Notes: generated by a model not told the origin, from the sequence alone. DNA of 64,000 nt from Eucalyptus grandis (GCF_016545825.1 NC_052616.1:59169278-59233277); one strand, 5' to 3'. Shown: positions 1 through 12,323, counted from the stretch's first letter. Numbers and translations are program-made.

Positions 1-114
1 GCATTACTATGCCTCCGTTAGCTCAGAGAACAAGCTTGAACCTCTGAAAGGAAGTCATCCCTGGACAAGAGGAAGGCAGTTTTAATAAACTAAACAATCG
101 GTAACAGTAGTAAA

Positions 115-298
115 GATGAGAGGTGCGAGTAAGCCAAGTCACCAAACTGATTACCGGAGATATAATGTTGGAAATTCTATATAACAGTGATAGCTAATGG
201 CAGGTATCAGTTCCCCGGTGGTAAACTAAGCAGACTAACAATTAAATCTATCATTAAGCAACCATAACAGGTACGATGGATGGAATGTGACTAGAATA
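115..298. repeat. Duplicated spacer segment, first copy
   Basis: This stretch, which starts GATGAGAGGTGCGA and ends near GTGACTAGAAT, recurs with scattered substitutions at 16006-16188. No reading frame of note is conserved. It is one of several short blocks shared between the left end and the 16 kb region, which suggests both come from one duplicated unit. The rest of 1-1060 shows no gene; 940-1060 is F-box 3' flank that is also present near 19650 and 30350. Confidence 0.75.
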
Positions 299-1061
299 AA
301 CTAACACGCATCTTTTTCCTTAATTTTGGTGGTCTTAAAGCTAACATGTTGAATGGAACAGTAATTGCGATGAAGGGAACTTCATTCCTATTTATTGGTG
401 CGAATTAGAGCAATGAAAAACGTTTTTTTTTCTTTTTTGGCTGTGTTAGCTCTTAAATAGATGTTCTCCGACCTACTGTTTCCCCAGAAACCTTAGTGAA
501 TGTGTTTTCCTCATTTGCATTATACATAAACTCCACTTTTGTAGCATGGATTCTCCTTTCAAACAGTTTTATTCTATCTTTTTTTTTTTGGTAAAGAATT
601 TTATTCTATCTTTTGTCAGTAAAAATATGGATAAAAAAGGAAAATAAAGGAGCACGCGACTGTTTTGTTTTGTGAAACATATTTTGGCACGTAATCTTGA
701 ATTCCAAGTTCCCAATTCCCACATTAGTTCCCCTTATTTCTCGATCATCTCTTCTATTCTTTGTCCATATTTTCAAATTAATTAGATCACAAAACCACTT
801 AAGTAGTCTCCCTGACTTCCCAAAAGTTATTCCGTACACAAAAAGAGAGGATCCCATCATCCCTTGCATCAATCCCAAAAGCCATGGAAAAAGTTACTTT
901 CACTTCATATTTTCACAAACATGCAAGAGGGTGAAAGCAGTTCAAGCAAAATCCAGGTTAGGAAAGTTTTGTCTACAAAGAATCAGAGACAGTCCAACAC
1001 AAAAAGAACTAGCTACTTTTCACGAAGTACTTACCTCCTATTCTCGGTGGTTCATCCATAA

Positions 1062-2087
1062 TCAATCAACGGGAACAAGTGCTCGCGAACAAATTTCTGC
1101 GTCGAAGAAACCTGGCATGCCCCTTATATCGAACCTCTCGATGCCCCCAGTATGTAAATCGTGCCAAATGAGAGTGTTACCGCCCACCGCCACCAAAACT
1201 TGACGACCGTTCTGAGAGTAAGCCAATGGCCGGACAAGCCCCAACTCCCTTGGGTGGTTAGGTATGGAGAACAACTGAACCCATGATCCATTTAATCCAT
1301 ATTCTCGCATAATCCGCACATCAACACCCCTTCTCTCACGATAAATGATAAGGCAAAGACATCCCCTCAGGACGGTCAAATCCATTCCAAGCCTCTGATC
1401 TATAAAATCAAGCCGGGCCACCTCCACAAAATTTTCCGTATGAAAATCAAAAGCTACCAACACTTGTGCCGAATCCTGCACCCACTCGCGTCTCACTATC
1501 CAGTGCAGACGGCCGCGCACAAAAACCCCATTTTGTGCGTATTAACCAGAGAATATGGCATCCCCTCAAGCCGCCTCCACGTGTTATCTCTCGATCTATA
1601 GATGCTAACTGCAGATTCAATTGGCTCTTCCAAGGTCTGAACCAGCCTCAACAACACGTAACCATTATTCCCATCGTCATATCCAAATCCATGAACGCAA
1701 GTAGAGCAACACGATCCACTGCCTATCTGAGTATCTGCAGAAGGCAAGAGCTTATGCCTCCCAGTGAACGGATTCCATATAGCCACATCGTGATCGTCCG
1801 GTTTAGCAATGCAAAGTAAGCCATTGCAAGACCCTAGCAACTTGATCCGTTTCCACCCGAGAGGGTATTCTATCTCCGCCAAGACTCTCTGGGTACCCAG
1901 ATCGATACAGTAGAGGCTTGGGGCATCCCTGTGGAAGAGGCATAGGTGCGGCTCCATGAAGAGATGGCTGTCTATCCGGCAACGCCGCCGTTTGGACACG
2001 CGCCTGCACTGGAGCAGCTACTTCACCAGCAATCAGTTCCAGTATCTCAATGATCGAAGGGCTCTCCACTTCACAGGCTACTTCCAA
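1062..2087 (-). pseudogene. F-box (F-box associated domain) protein pseudogene, copy A
   Basis: The minus strand encodes the body of a CPR1/CPR30-like F-box protein, a family that recruits substrates to SCF ubiquitin ligases. Visible pieces are the start of an F-box helix (SPSIIEILEL), a second F-box half in another frame (LLQCRRVSK), then HLFMEPHLCLF, GSCNGLLCIA, IWNPFTGRHKLLP, FGYDD and a C-terminal F-box-associated segment ending EICSRALVPVD. Three lesions are visible: a frameshift inside the F-box near 2035, an in-frame TAG just after it where an LPVKSLL-type serine codon is expected, and a further frameshift near 1515. The upstream ATG at 2087 reads only into the first frame. Copies at 30.5-31.5 kb and 19.7 kb are paralogues. 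It is non-functional as it stands, unless the genome is misassembled here. Confidence 0.85.
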
Positions 2088-2261
2088 AACCTCGCCTCCA
2101 AACAGCTCGAGACGAACTGCAACAAAGAAGATGACGATGAGAAAACGCTACTCATTTGGCAAATCGATTCCCATGATCCAGAAGGAACAGGTTCAATTTG
2201 AGAGAATCGTCAGGATAAAGGGAAAAAAGGAGTATCAGTGCGAATTGAGCTCACCTCCTCC

Positions 2262-2292
2262 TCTTCTTCTTCTTCTTCTTCTTCTTCTTCTT
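2262..2292. repeat. (CTT)n microsatellite
   Basis: About ten CTT/TTC units lie in what would be the 5' leader of F-box copy A (GAA repeat on the F-box strand). The equivalent place in copy C (about 31630-31660) has a shorter, interrupted pyrimidine tract, so the tract expanded after duplication. Confidence 0.9.
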
Positions 2293-2458
2293 GCCAGGGG
2301 AGGGAGAGAGAGAGATAAAAAAAGTTAGGGTGAGCGATGTTTGGCGTGGAGAGGACGATGGAGTAAAAACATTATTCCACTGATGACTAATTCTGCATTA
2401 GCTGGTCCTCCAACAAACTTATATAAAACCCATCAAGAAAGAACCAAACTTCCGCTCG

Positions 2459-2511
2459 AATCTTGACGTCGCCATCCATTTTGACGTAATATGGATGGCG
2501 ACGTCAAGATT
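2459..2511. repeat. Perfect 21 bp inverted repeat with 11 bp loop
   Basis: Arms at 2459-2479 and 2491-2511 are exact reverse complements (core GACGTCGCCATCC against GGATGGCGACGTC), separated by an 11 bp loop. Copy C carries only one arm, near 31762-31780, so the second arm arose locally in copy A after the duplication. It lies between the F-box upstream region and the phosphatase remnant. Region 2090-2720 otherwise holds only F-box upstream sequence shared with module C. Confidence 0.85.
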
Positions 2512-2719
2512 AGAGCTGAAGTTTCTTTCTTTATTGATGCGTGTGTGGACAAGGCACTATGATCGGATCGAAAAAAAGGATCGAGTGAAGTGGAATAATT
2601 CGGATGGCTCCTTGCAGAGAAGAACAAAAAACTCCACTACCACTCTCAGATAAAGTTCACGCCTTCATCCAGTCAATGAACAGCTACTTAGCATCGTATC
2701 CTGAACTGTGATACTCCTT

Positions 2720-3560
<841 letters not shown>

Positions 3561-3569
3561 CGATCAAAC

Positions 3570-3798
3570 GAAAAATATTGGGTGGTCCAGGACCACCACC
3601 ACCACGTCAGCGTGGTCCCGGACCACCACACGGCGCCACATGTATGGGGAAGCCGGAAAAGGACGAAAATCGGGGCCCACTTTTCTGACGCTCTCTCTCC
3701 TCTTTCTCTCTTTTGTCCCCCTCCCCTCCTATGTGGCGCCATATGAGTGGTCCGGGACCACGCTGACGTGGCGGTCCCACACTACCCAATATTTTCTC
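3570..3798. mobile_element. Mutator-like MITE (229 bp, long palindromic ends)
   Basis: The termini GAAAAATATTGGGT and ACCCAATATTTTCTC are inverted repeats, and similarity continues inward through CCACGTCAGCGTGG and GGACCAC for about 75 bp on both sides. A perfect 9 bp direct duplication, CGATCAAAC, flanks it (3561-3569 and 3799-3807), the size expected for Mutator-like elements. The paralogous block at 21330-21350 (CGATCGAAC continuing straight into TACCATTCTCG) is an empty site. No transposase is present. Confidence 0.88.
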
Positions 3799-3882
3799 CG
3801 ATCAAACTGCCATTCTCGAAAAAGGACGGCCATGCCGCCAGCAAACCTCTTATCGGATTCATATTCCAAGCATTTGTCACCT

Positions 3883-4769
3883 ATGAAGCACGGGCACGTT
3901 CTTCCGTGTCGGACACGTTGACACGATTGGACACGCGATCAACGCTTGTCGAATTTTTCTACACGTGGTCAAACACGTTTTGACACATGTGTCTGGAAGA
4001 TGGAGGGTGGAGGCGAGGGTGAACTGCGAGCGATGGCGAGCTCGCGACAACGAGAGACAAAAGAGGAGAGGAAGGCGGTCATGTAGCGAGGAGAAGGAGG
4101 AAAAGGAGGGCTTGCTAGGGTTTTTGATAAGAAAACTAAAAAAATATAATAAAAAAAAGAGATCTGAGGCGTGAGTTTTAATTTTGGGGGAGGGAAGTGA
4201 CAGCTTATTTGTCACTGTCAGGTGGTGGGGGAAGGAAATAGGGAGAGGGAAATAAAAGGGTAATAAATTTGGGGGTGGGGGAAATGGACGAGGGAAAATA
4301 GGGAGTGGTGTGTGGGGATTTTATTTTTAAACGGAAAAATAAATAAATGACATTAAAAAATAATTTTGAAATATAAAAGTATTGAATTTTGAATAAAGAT
4401 AAATTTTGGTCATTTGTAGAAGATCATAGATTTATTTAAATAAATTAATTCTAATTTCTTGTTAATAATTAGTTTCATCAAAAACTTTTGTTAAAGTTAA
4501 AAACACGTTTCCAAACATTGATACACAATAACTATGAATATGTTTTTGAATTTTCAATGAATTGACTTATTAATATTATTAATGTAAATTCATTGTAGGG
4601 CTCTTTTTTAATTAATTAATTATTTATGAATTTGAATCAAATTAATTAAAAATAAAAATATTCATTTAATATATAACATGCCTTAACGCCAATGTCGAAA
4701 TTCTCTATTTTCGAGAAATGACGTGTCGACGTGTTATGTCGTGTCGTGTCGCGTATTCATACTACTTAG
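3883..4769. mobile_element. Mutator-like non-autonomous insertion rich in CGTGTCG motifs
   Basis: An 887 bp segment is bracketed by the 10 bp duplication TTTGTCACCT (3873-3882 and 4770-4779). Its ends resemble each other in inverted orientation (ATGAAGCACGGGCACG on the left; ATGAATACGCGACACG on the right strand, set in by nine bases). The interior is AT-rich with GACACG/CGTGTC clusters near both ends. The paralogous site near 14128 (CATTTGTCACC continuing straight into CGTGTGAAG) lacks it. An inverted relative occupies roughly 63590-63870. No coding capacity. Confidence 0.75.
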
Positions 4770-4779
4770 TTTGTCACCT

Positions 4780-5890
4780 CGTGTGAAGAGAAGAGGCTTC
4801 TAAATTCCTGACACGTCGATGGGGGCTCCTGTGACGAGTTTGTACGCTTACCTATGGATTGGGAGGTTCTGCACTTCTGATCAAATGTTCCACAACAAAG
4901 TGCGAGGACTCATGGTAAATTCTTTGAACAACTTAATGTATGATATAATCCTTAAACTTTTAACTTATGCAACACAAACCTTCAATTGTTTGTATATGTT
5001 TAACCAAGTCCTTGAATTATATTTTAAAAAAAAATGTTCCATGTTCTTTTTTCATTAATTTAAAATCAAAGACAATATTGAACATTTTCACGTAATTTAA
5101 GGACTACATCAAATATACATCAAAAGTCTAGAGACCACATTAAAAAAGATTAGAAATTAAGAAAATACAGTGCACATTGTGTAAAAATTCAAGGATTATT
5201 TGGGTTATTTTTCTTAAATTTTAGGGATAGGTGCTCTGATCACCTAATCTCGCCCTTTTAATTATTTAAAAAAAAAAAGATTGCTGAATCGGGGAAAGGA
5301 AAAGGGGAAAAAAAGGAAAGAGAAGGGGATGAATTTGTGCTGAATTTCAGGCCGAACAAAGGTTCCTAAAAACTCAGGAAATTGATAAATTAATCCGATT
5401 GGAATTTGAAGTGTAAAGAGGCTAGTCTTTCTTATTTTAAGATGTCTATTTGATGAAGAGGGGACGAAAGTGGCGACATGGACAAAAATCCAGCTGGTCC
5501 GCCAATTTTTAATATGGTCGGCCGCTGCTTTGAAAGTGAAGTTTGAGAGCCGAATTGTTCGGTTTGGTTTTGATCGTCCCAACACCGAACCGAATTGAAC
5601 CGAACAGTTCATAATGAAATTGAACCAAACCAATGGCTCGAAAAGATTTGAACTTTGGAGCTCATATTCGAATTTCATATGAGACTTTATGGAACTATCG
5701 CCGACTATACTAAAAGCTTAGGTTGTTGGATGAATGCATATTTCATTAGTTAAAAATTTTAAGCTTTTTGTATAGTTTGTAGTGATCCTATGAAATCTTG
5801 CATTTTATCGATTAATTGATCTCAAATTGGTTTGGTTCATTGGGTCGACTTAAGAAAAATCATTATAATGGAGAGTGTAAAATCCCTCCT
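4780..5890. repeat. AT-rich spacer, repeated block Q (copy A)
   Basis: The block starts CGTGTGAAGAGAAGAGGCTTC and runs through an AT-rich tract with the recurring phrases CTCGCCCTTTTAATTATTT and AGAGTGTAAAATCCCTC. Copies occur at 14100-15130, 21400-22140, 33110-33900 and partly at 23290-23600. Short ORFs are not conserved between copies, so it is non-coding spacer carried along by the duplication. Confidence 0.75.
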
Positions 5891-5904
5891 ACTTGATCTC
5901 GATT

Positions 5905-6430
5905 AGGGCTATCAAATGGGTGGATCAGTCACATTTGGGTTGAGTCGAAAATAGTCATACCATTATTGACCAATTTAATCCGTTTTGATCCATTTTCATG
6001 TAATGCAAATTTTTTGACTTATATCCGACCCAATTCATACCCAATCCAACTCATATTACTAAAAAAACTTCTATATTTAACCAAATTTAGGAAAAATTAT
6101 TCTTGTGACTTTTTAAAAGATTGTATTGCTAAAATACGTTGAAATCCATGAAAGCTTGTTCTGTTTTTTTTTTTTAAATGATATTGCCAAAAATATTTTG
6201 TTATATACAAATTTAACGGAAATTTTTATAATTTTTAAAAAATTGAGGCTCTCTTGTTTTTTGAAAAATATTTTTATGAATCATTTTATTGAAAAATAAC
6301 AATATCTTTTATAATTGCCTGAAATTTGAAAATAAATTAAAAATTGAAAAAACTGATTGCATCATTTTTAATATTTAAAAAAAAATCGAATTTCTAATTA
6401 TTTTATATTTTTTTTAAATCGAAAATTTAA
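5905..6430. mobile_element. Degraded hAT-like repeat fragment
   Basis: Starts with GGCTATCAAATGGGTGGATC and contains GAGTCGAAAATAG, TTTAATCCGTTTTGATCC and TATATCCGACCCAATTCAT, the same word family as the end of the hAT-like element at 40575. The spacer copy at 15130 lacks this segment, so it is an insertion into block Q. Its right end and TSD are not recognisable. Confidence 0.5.
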
Positions 6431-6439
6431 TTCTTTTTC

Positions 6440-7050
6440 CTTTTCCTCGGCCGGGTCAAAGCCAAATCCGAGTCAAGGGTACCGCACCTGCGGATAAGAA
6501 AGTTGAGTTCACCTCTACTTCTCCTTCTCCGTTCTCCTTCTTCACCTTTTCTCCTTCTCCTTTGGCAAAGCGATTCCCATGATCCTGAAGGAGCACCATG
6601 GAGAGCACGATGGAATAAAAAAATTATTATTACCAATGGAGCAGGGGGACACGACAATAAAAAAACCCATCCAAGACAAAACATGGTGGCAAGGCTCCCG
6701 CGCTTTTTGCCGTGGACAGTAAGGAAAACGAAGGAGAGAGTCGAATTTTTAATTCCTAAATTCCGGATCCCTCTTTTTCCTAAAGTGTCTGTTCTGAGGG
6801 ATCTCCTTGTCCTCCTCCTCTAGACGTGGGGAGCACGCCGGAATATAAAAATATTATTTGTGGACACGACAATTTTGACTTTTTTACACCATCCTATCCG
6901 CGGCAAAAAGCGCGGGAAGGAGAGAAAGTCGAATTTTATCTTCCTAAATTCCCGCCCCCTTTTTCCCTAAGGAGTCTCTTGTGTCCTATTAGCCATTAGG
7001 TTCACTGCTCCCTCGAACTAGCATTCTTGAAGAGCTCGGATCATGCCACG
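6440..7050. repeat. Collapsed module D: F-box upstream region fused to phosphatase flank
   Basis: 6440-6680 resembles the F-box upstream region of copy A (GTTGAGTTCACCTC, pyrimidine tract, GATTCCCATGATCC). It runs directly into block P (GCTCCCGCGCTTTTTGCCGTGG) at 6690, so both gene bodies are deleted. A second, inverted copy of the CGCGCTTTTTGCCG box lies at 6897-6916 and is followed by the same downstream words (GTCGAATTTT, CCTAAATTCC). No intact coding frame. Confidence 0.65.
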
Positions 7051-7055
7051 AGCAT

Positions 7056-7500
7056 ATAAGAGTTTTTCTAATTGTAGACTATATTAATTAATATTGTAAT
7101 TTACCATTTAACGTTTATCATTTTACGGGATTTGGTCTAAGGTGAGATAGTAGATTTTTTAATTAATCTAATATGGGCTGGCTAGTGTGGGCAGTGTTGG
7201 TTCGCCCGTAATGAGGAGTGACTACTGGAAATTTATAAATAGTGCTCAAGTCTCTCCTCTAACCCTAATTTTCTCACATGTATCCTCACCTAAGGGGCGT
7301 TTACCTAACGCTACACGTGAGAGGAGGCCGCCTCATTAAGCTAGTGATACGGAGGGCAATAGAGGAGAAGAACTTGCGTATGGAACATTGTGTTTGCGCT
7401 TCTACTTCAAGGACAATTGAGACGTTAATCTTTCTACTCAATTATGCATGTTCTTGTTCTAGTTATGGAGATCTTGGGATTGCGCAATTTGCGTACAACA
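7056..7500 (+). repeat. Copia 5' LTR
   Basis: A 445 bp long terminal repeat with a TATA-like ATTTATAAATAG near 7232. It aligns with 13634-14094; the 3' copy has an extra short segment near GATCCCAAAACATG that is absent here. Confidence 0.9.
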
Positions 7501-7619
7501 TGTGGTATCGTGAGCAACCATAACCCTAGAACTTGAACGCATAAAGTTTTGCCCTAATTTGTGATTTTCAAGATTTTTTGTTCAATAAAAATAAAATTAA
7601 ATCATAAATTCGGATTGGG

Positions 7620-7812
7620 CTCGATGAGACGAGCAAGACGGTCGGCGGCGCGTCACCGGAGGAGGCCGCACGCGCCCCCACCCGCGGCCACGCGCCGCCT
7701 TGGCGTCGAACGCGCGCCGCGCGTGAGCTCCACGTGCCGCGCACTCAAGCGGCGCGTGTGGGCGCATGGAGCCTTCGTTCGACGCGTGGATGGTGGCGTT
7801 AGGTTCATATGA
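7620..7812 (+). other. GC-rich island inside AT-rich copia leader
   Basis: About 190 bp of very GC-rich sequence dense in CGCGCC/GCGCGC words lies just inside the 5' LTR, surrounded by AT-rich DNA. It reads open in one frame, but the predicted arginine/alanine-rich peptide resembles no known domain. It may be a structured leader of this copia lineage or captured host DNA. Confidence 0.5.
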
Positions 7813-9664
7813 TCATCCTCTACGTCGTGGTATATTTATTTTACATGGTTGATAATTTTATGAATGTGAAAATACATACGAAACCCTAAATACGTGTATT
7901 TTTAGTGTATTTTTGCGTATTTTTCTTATATTTTCTGTGATTTTGAAAATATAAGTGTTGGGTTACAGGTATGTTATCACATAAACATTATAATTGTGTG
8001 ATTCATTAATAAAAATTAAAATTTATTGTGAACTAAAGCTAGCTTAATGAGATGCAACCATTATGGAATATTAATTGAGCTATGTATTAAGCTGATGAGA
8101 GACAGTAAAGGTTATGAAACTTTTGTTGCTCAAGCATACTCCTTGACACACTGGTAATCTTTGAATGATAGACGTTCTTAAGAACTCGTGACCAAACTGA
8201 TTGTACTGATTAACATATCTGTTGTATGTGGGTAATGCATGTCAATTAAGTTACTACATATTGTACATGAACTCATTTGGTCACTTGTTAATGTCTATCA
8301 AGTTGAATATATATATATTATGGTTAGTGAGTATGACAACATTTACGCAGAGCAATAGTATCTACTGTTAAATTTTATATATTTGGTTCTCTGGTTTAAC
8401 TCAATTAATAGGCCACTGGTTGATTACAATAATAATTTGTTACTTAAAAATTGGCTAATAAATCAGTTGCTGGCATTGGAGTTATTTTTTGCTTTATGAA
8501 CTCATAAATGATAATGGATTAGCTGTCAAGCTTGTCGATTTGGTGTACCATGTATTACTATTGATGTTAATTTGTGAGAGATATTTTAGATCATCATTTT
8601 TTTTTATGTTATTTTGGTAATATGTAATCGGGGTGCATAAGAGATGTTTTATTCTCTGTTATGAGAAGTTTCTTGTATTACTGTGATCAATAATCTCATT
8701 AGAATCTGTCTTTCAGGTTCGTTGTATATATATATATATATATGATTAATTTTTATTAATGAATAAAGTAATGTAATGAGCATGATATGTGATTTTGTTG
8801 ATATGCTGCCCCTATCACTAAAGTTAAAATCACATGTATATGGTGTATGTAAGGAGTAAAGTTTATATCCCTGGTATGAGAGAATTTCAATGATTCAATT
8901 GAGTAGTGACCGCCAAAGTGGCACGCTTGATTGGATTTGAAAAATTTCGGTCTCGTATGATGACTGGGATGTCTCCTGATCTAATGCGTAGTCATACTCC
9001 CAAATGAGGTGATTATGTATTAGTTCATGTAGGGATACATGATAATGTGGTGGAGGAGTGACTGATTCTAGTGATTCATATGCCCAAAGGTGACGAATTC
9101 ACGAAGAATTGGAATATATTCTCATAACCGCTATCATGTGGGGAGTGTACAACTGCATATCATGTATTCTGCCCAAATGTGATTGTATGATTATGCGTGT
9201 AACTCTCTGGATGTGTACTTATACGTCAAGTTACACGGTACTCACATGATGCTAATTATATATATTGCTTGGTTTTCAGTCACATTTTCTGTAATTAATA
9301 ACTTCATTATTATTGAGGTTTTTACTGTTTCAAATTTTAAGTTGTGGACATATGATTTGTTGCTTGAGAAAAGAGCAATTGAATTTGCTTATCTGTCATG
9401 AAGCATTCCATTCTCGGAACACTTGAAAAAAGGTTTGCTCGCATCTGCACTGCTATAAGATGATGGAAGCCTTAGTTGCTTGAAATTATGTCTTATCTGA
9501 TATTGAAATTATGACATATTTGTAAAGATTGTGTTTAAGTCCTAATGACATATACATCTCGTATATGATTAAAATGTTATTTCCGAGAGTTTTCTATTTA
9601 AGGAAAATTACCGAGATAAAGAATAAAACAATTACAATTAGTCTTAAAATGTTGTCAGGTTTAA

Positions 9665-10080
9665 CAATGGCCGTGAGTATTTTGGCAAGTATGACAATGC
9701 AAAATAGCTTAAAGGGTCATTTGTCAAATACTTGGTAGACTCTGGGGTGGTAATTTAATACCTGAAAATTCTGACAAAAAGATTTGGCCGAAAGGTATAA
9801 ATGCACCATATTGAACATGGTGATAAGTATGATTAGTAAGACTAATTTATCTGGTTTTTTGTGTGCTGATATTATGAAAACAATTTTTTCACATACAAAA
9901 TATCTCTTATCAAAGTTATTTCATGAACTTCTTTTGAGTTATAAATTGGACATAAATTGCTTGAATCATATAAAAGTTAGAGGTGTCATGCAAAAGTGAG
10001 GTTATCTAATCAATATTAAGTGCGTTGGAATTCAGATCCACTCGGTATTATTTTGTATCTTATCTAGATTGTTAAAGGGG
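9665..10080 (+). pseudogene. Copia integrase core remnant
   Basis: Reading across frames one sees NGREYFGKYDNAK (around the second catalytic Asp), LNMVISMISKTNLSGFL and LNHIKVRG, which match the copia integrase core and the GKKP/LNHLKVWG region. Stops interrupt each stretch. 7820-9660 carries only leader and gag-region sequence without a usable frame, including an (AT)n tract near 8727-8744. Confidence 0.75.
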
Positions 10081-10739
10081 TATTGATTTTATGGCCCTAA
10101 GGAATGTATAAGAATTATGGAATCACATACTCTAAAGTTTCTAAAGATTGACGTAATTGTAAATGATAGCTGCTCTCAGACTATCAAAGATAATAGTATG
10201 ATGGAGGTTACTATGTTTTTGTCTTTACCTATACAGAAATCTCCTATACCATAGACTAAATTTATTAAGGTTCAAGATACTATTCTTGATATAGTTTATT
10301 ATGAAATTTCTTAAACCTCTCAAGCGCAGAATGAAGTGGTTGCAGCTTTATTAAGGAGATTTGTTAGGGAAAGACGATCAGTTATATCATTATACTATAT
10401 AGTCTATTTATGAGAGCATGATTACAATATCCACTACATGGTTGTTTTAGCAACTTATATAAATGTCGTTTCTTGTTCTCAATTAAGTATGTGATTAGAT
10501 GCCATAAAATGCGGTATACAATCTATGAAACATCATAGTGTTTGGAAACTAATTTACTTGCTTAAAGATCATAAGTTCATTAGTTGCAAATTGGCGTACA
10601 AAACTAAAAGAATTTCAAAGAAAGATTGTGGAATTTAAATCCAAATTGATAACTAAAGTTTTCATTCTGAAAGAGGGGTGGATTGTTTATAGTGAAAAAA
10701 TAATTATTTCTTTAAATATTCTTTCAGAGTGAACGTAGT

Positions 10740-11160
10740 ATTAATAATTTATTTTGATATAAAGTTACGCCAAATAGATACAAAATTTATATTGTGCAAT
10801 TGGAGCATTTTACAACAAATGTTTCAAGTAAACTTGTGTGTAGACTAAAAAGTCTTATTTATAGTCTTAAACAAGTTTCCAGACAATATTATTAAAGTTT
10901 CATAGTGTTGTTATTTTGTTCAATTGGGAACAAAGTAATTCAATATACTGCAAGGTTAGTGGGAGGAAATTTATTTTTCTCATACTTTATATACATAATA
11001 TTTTGCTTACAAGTTGTGAGCTTGAGACATCTTATATCCTTTGTACTGAGGTCTGTAAGGATTGTTTTTTCCATATTATATTAGATTTTCTCGGAGAACA
11101 TTTGCTGATTGTATATTGGAAATATTCAATATACATTATTACAAGCCAGGAATTGCTCTT
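10740..11160 (+). pseudogene. Copia reverse transcriptase remnant
   Basis: LVCRLKSLIYSLKQVSRQYY corresponds to the conserved VCRLKKSLYGLKQASRQW block, and FLILYIHNILLTS to the YVDD catalytic motif. The two catalytic aspartates are replaced (YVDD to YIHN), and in-frame stops flank the motif, so it is inactive on two counts. Confidence 0.8.
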
Positions 11161-11262
11161 GTTGATAAGAGTGATGGACTAAATCTATCACATTGTCCTT
11201 ATTTAGATATTGAGAAAATCTAATTAAAGGATGTACCTTGTGTTAGTACACTTAAAAGTATA

Positions 11263-11568
11263 ATGTATGCTCGAATTTGCACTAGACTAAATGTTGTATT
11301 TGTGATGAGATTTCTAGGCAGATATCGGTTAAATCCAGAATATGATCACTGGATTGCTGTCAATAAGGTTTTAAGGTACTTAAAGAAGACAATATATTAT
11401 ATGCTAATTTACAGACATGTTCAATTCTTGCAATTAGTAGGGTATTTAGATGTAAACTTTGCTGGCTGTTCTGATGACATGCAATCAATAACGGAATACA
11501 TATTTATGTTAGCAGTAAGTGCGGTAAATAAAATTCTATGTCATGTTCTACTATGTAAGCAGTGTTAG
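11263..11568 (+). pseudogene. Copia RNase H remnant
   Basis: An open stretch of 101 codons reads MYARICTRLNVVFV, FLGRYRLNPEYDHW, VLRYLKKTIYYML and FAGCSDDMQS, the copia RNase H and connection pattern. The usual GYSDSDFAG active-site block is altered to GYLDVNFAG. The pol end (NPLTKGL) follows near 11795. Confidence 0.82.
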
Positions 11569-12323
11569 TAACATTCTTTTAGGCTCCAGAATCTCATGAA
11601 GAAGTTAATCGTTTTAACTTTATGGATAGACCCATACAGTTGTATTGAGATAACAAATTTGTAGTATTATTTATTTACTACAGAGGCCTCAAGGGGTCTA
11701 AATATATGGTGGTCAAATTTTTTTACCAAAAGCAAACGGTACAAAAAGGTGACGTTTTAATATAATATATTTTCACAGATGATGTGATTGCAAATCCACT
11801 AACTAAAGGCCTACGCCCGTGTGTATTTGAGTGACATATCGTTAGCATGGGCCTAGGAGCATCATGAGATGTTTAGTGGGCGCTATTTTGGCTTTATTCT
11901 GGTAAATGTTTCATCTCGTGTTCGTTACATTTTGTAATGGTTTGATATGTATCAACTTTTGCATTCAATAAAATATTTTTGAATGTATTATTATTATGTT
12001 GAATACATATTGATAAAGTCTCAAGGGATTGTATAAACCTTGAGTGAAGGCTAGGGACATCCGGATATCCAGTTATTAGCCTTATGCATATGTCTTATGA
12101 AACATACATAAAGGTTAACCATAAGGACAAGACATATGTGGATTCATTGGAACCATAAAGACATTCTCTAGTGGCACAAGTTTTTTGTGTCGCTTAAGGT
12201 AAGAATAGTGACTGACAAATGGGATCTCTCTATGAGAGATGTTATCCATTTGCCACACTACCATATTGAATCCATATCAATAAAGTTGAGAGCATTCGTG
12301 ACCATGGAAGACTCTGTGTGTAT

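Noticed and set aside
2459..2511. 21 bp hairpin as a microRNA precursor
   Set aside because: The loop is only 11 bp, there is no longer imperfect stem and the paralogue lacks it; kept only as a structural finding.
7561..7812. 83-codon Arg/Ala-rich ORF as a gene
   Set aside because: Caused by local GC richness in the copia leader; no domain or conserved copy in the window.
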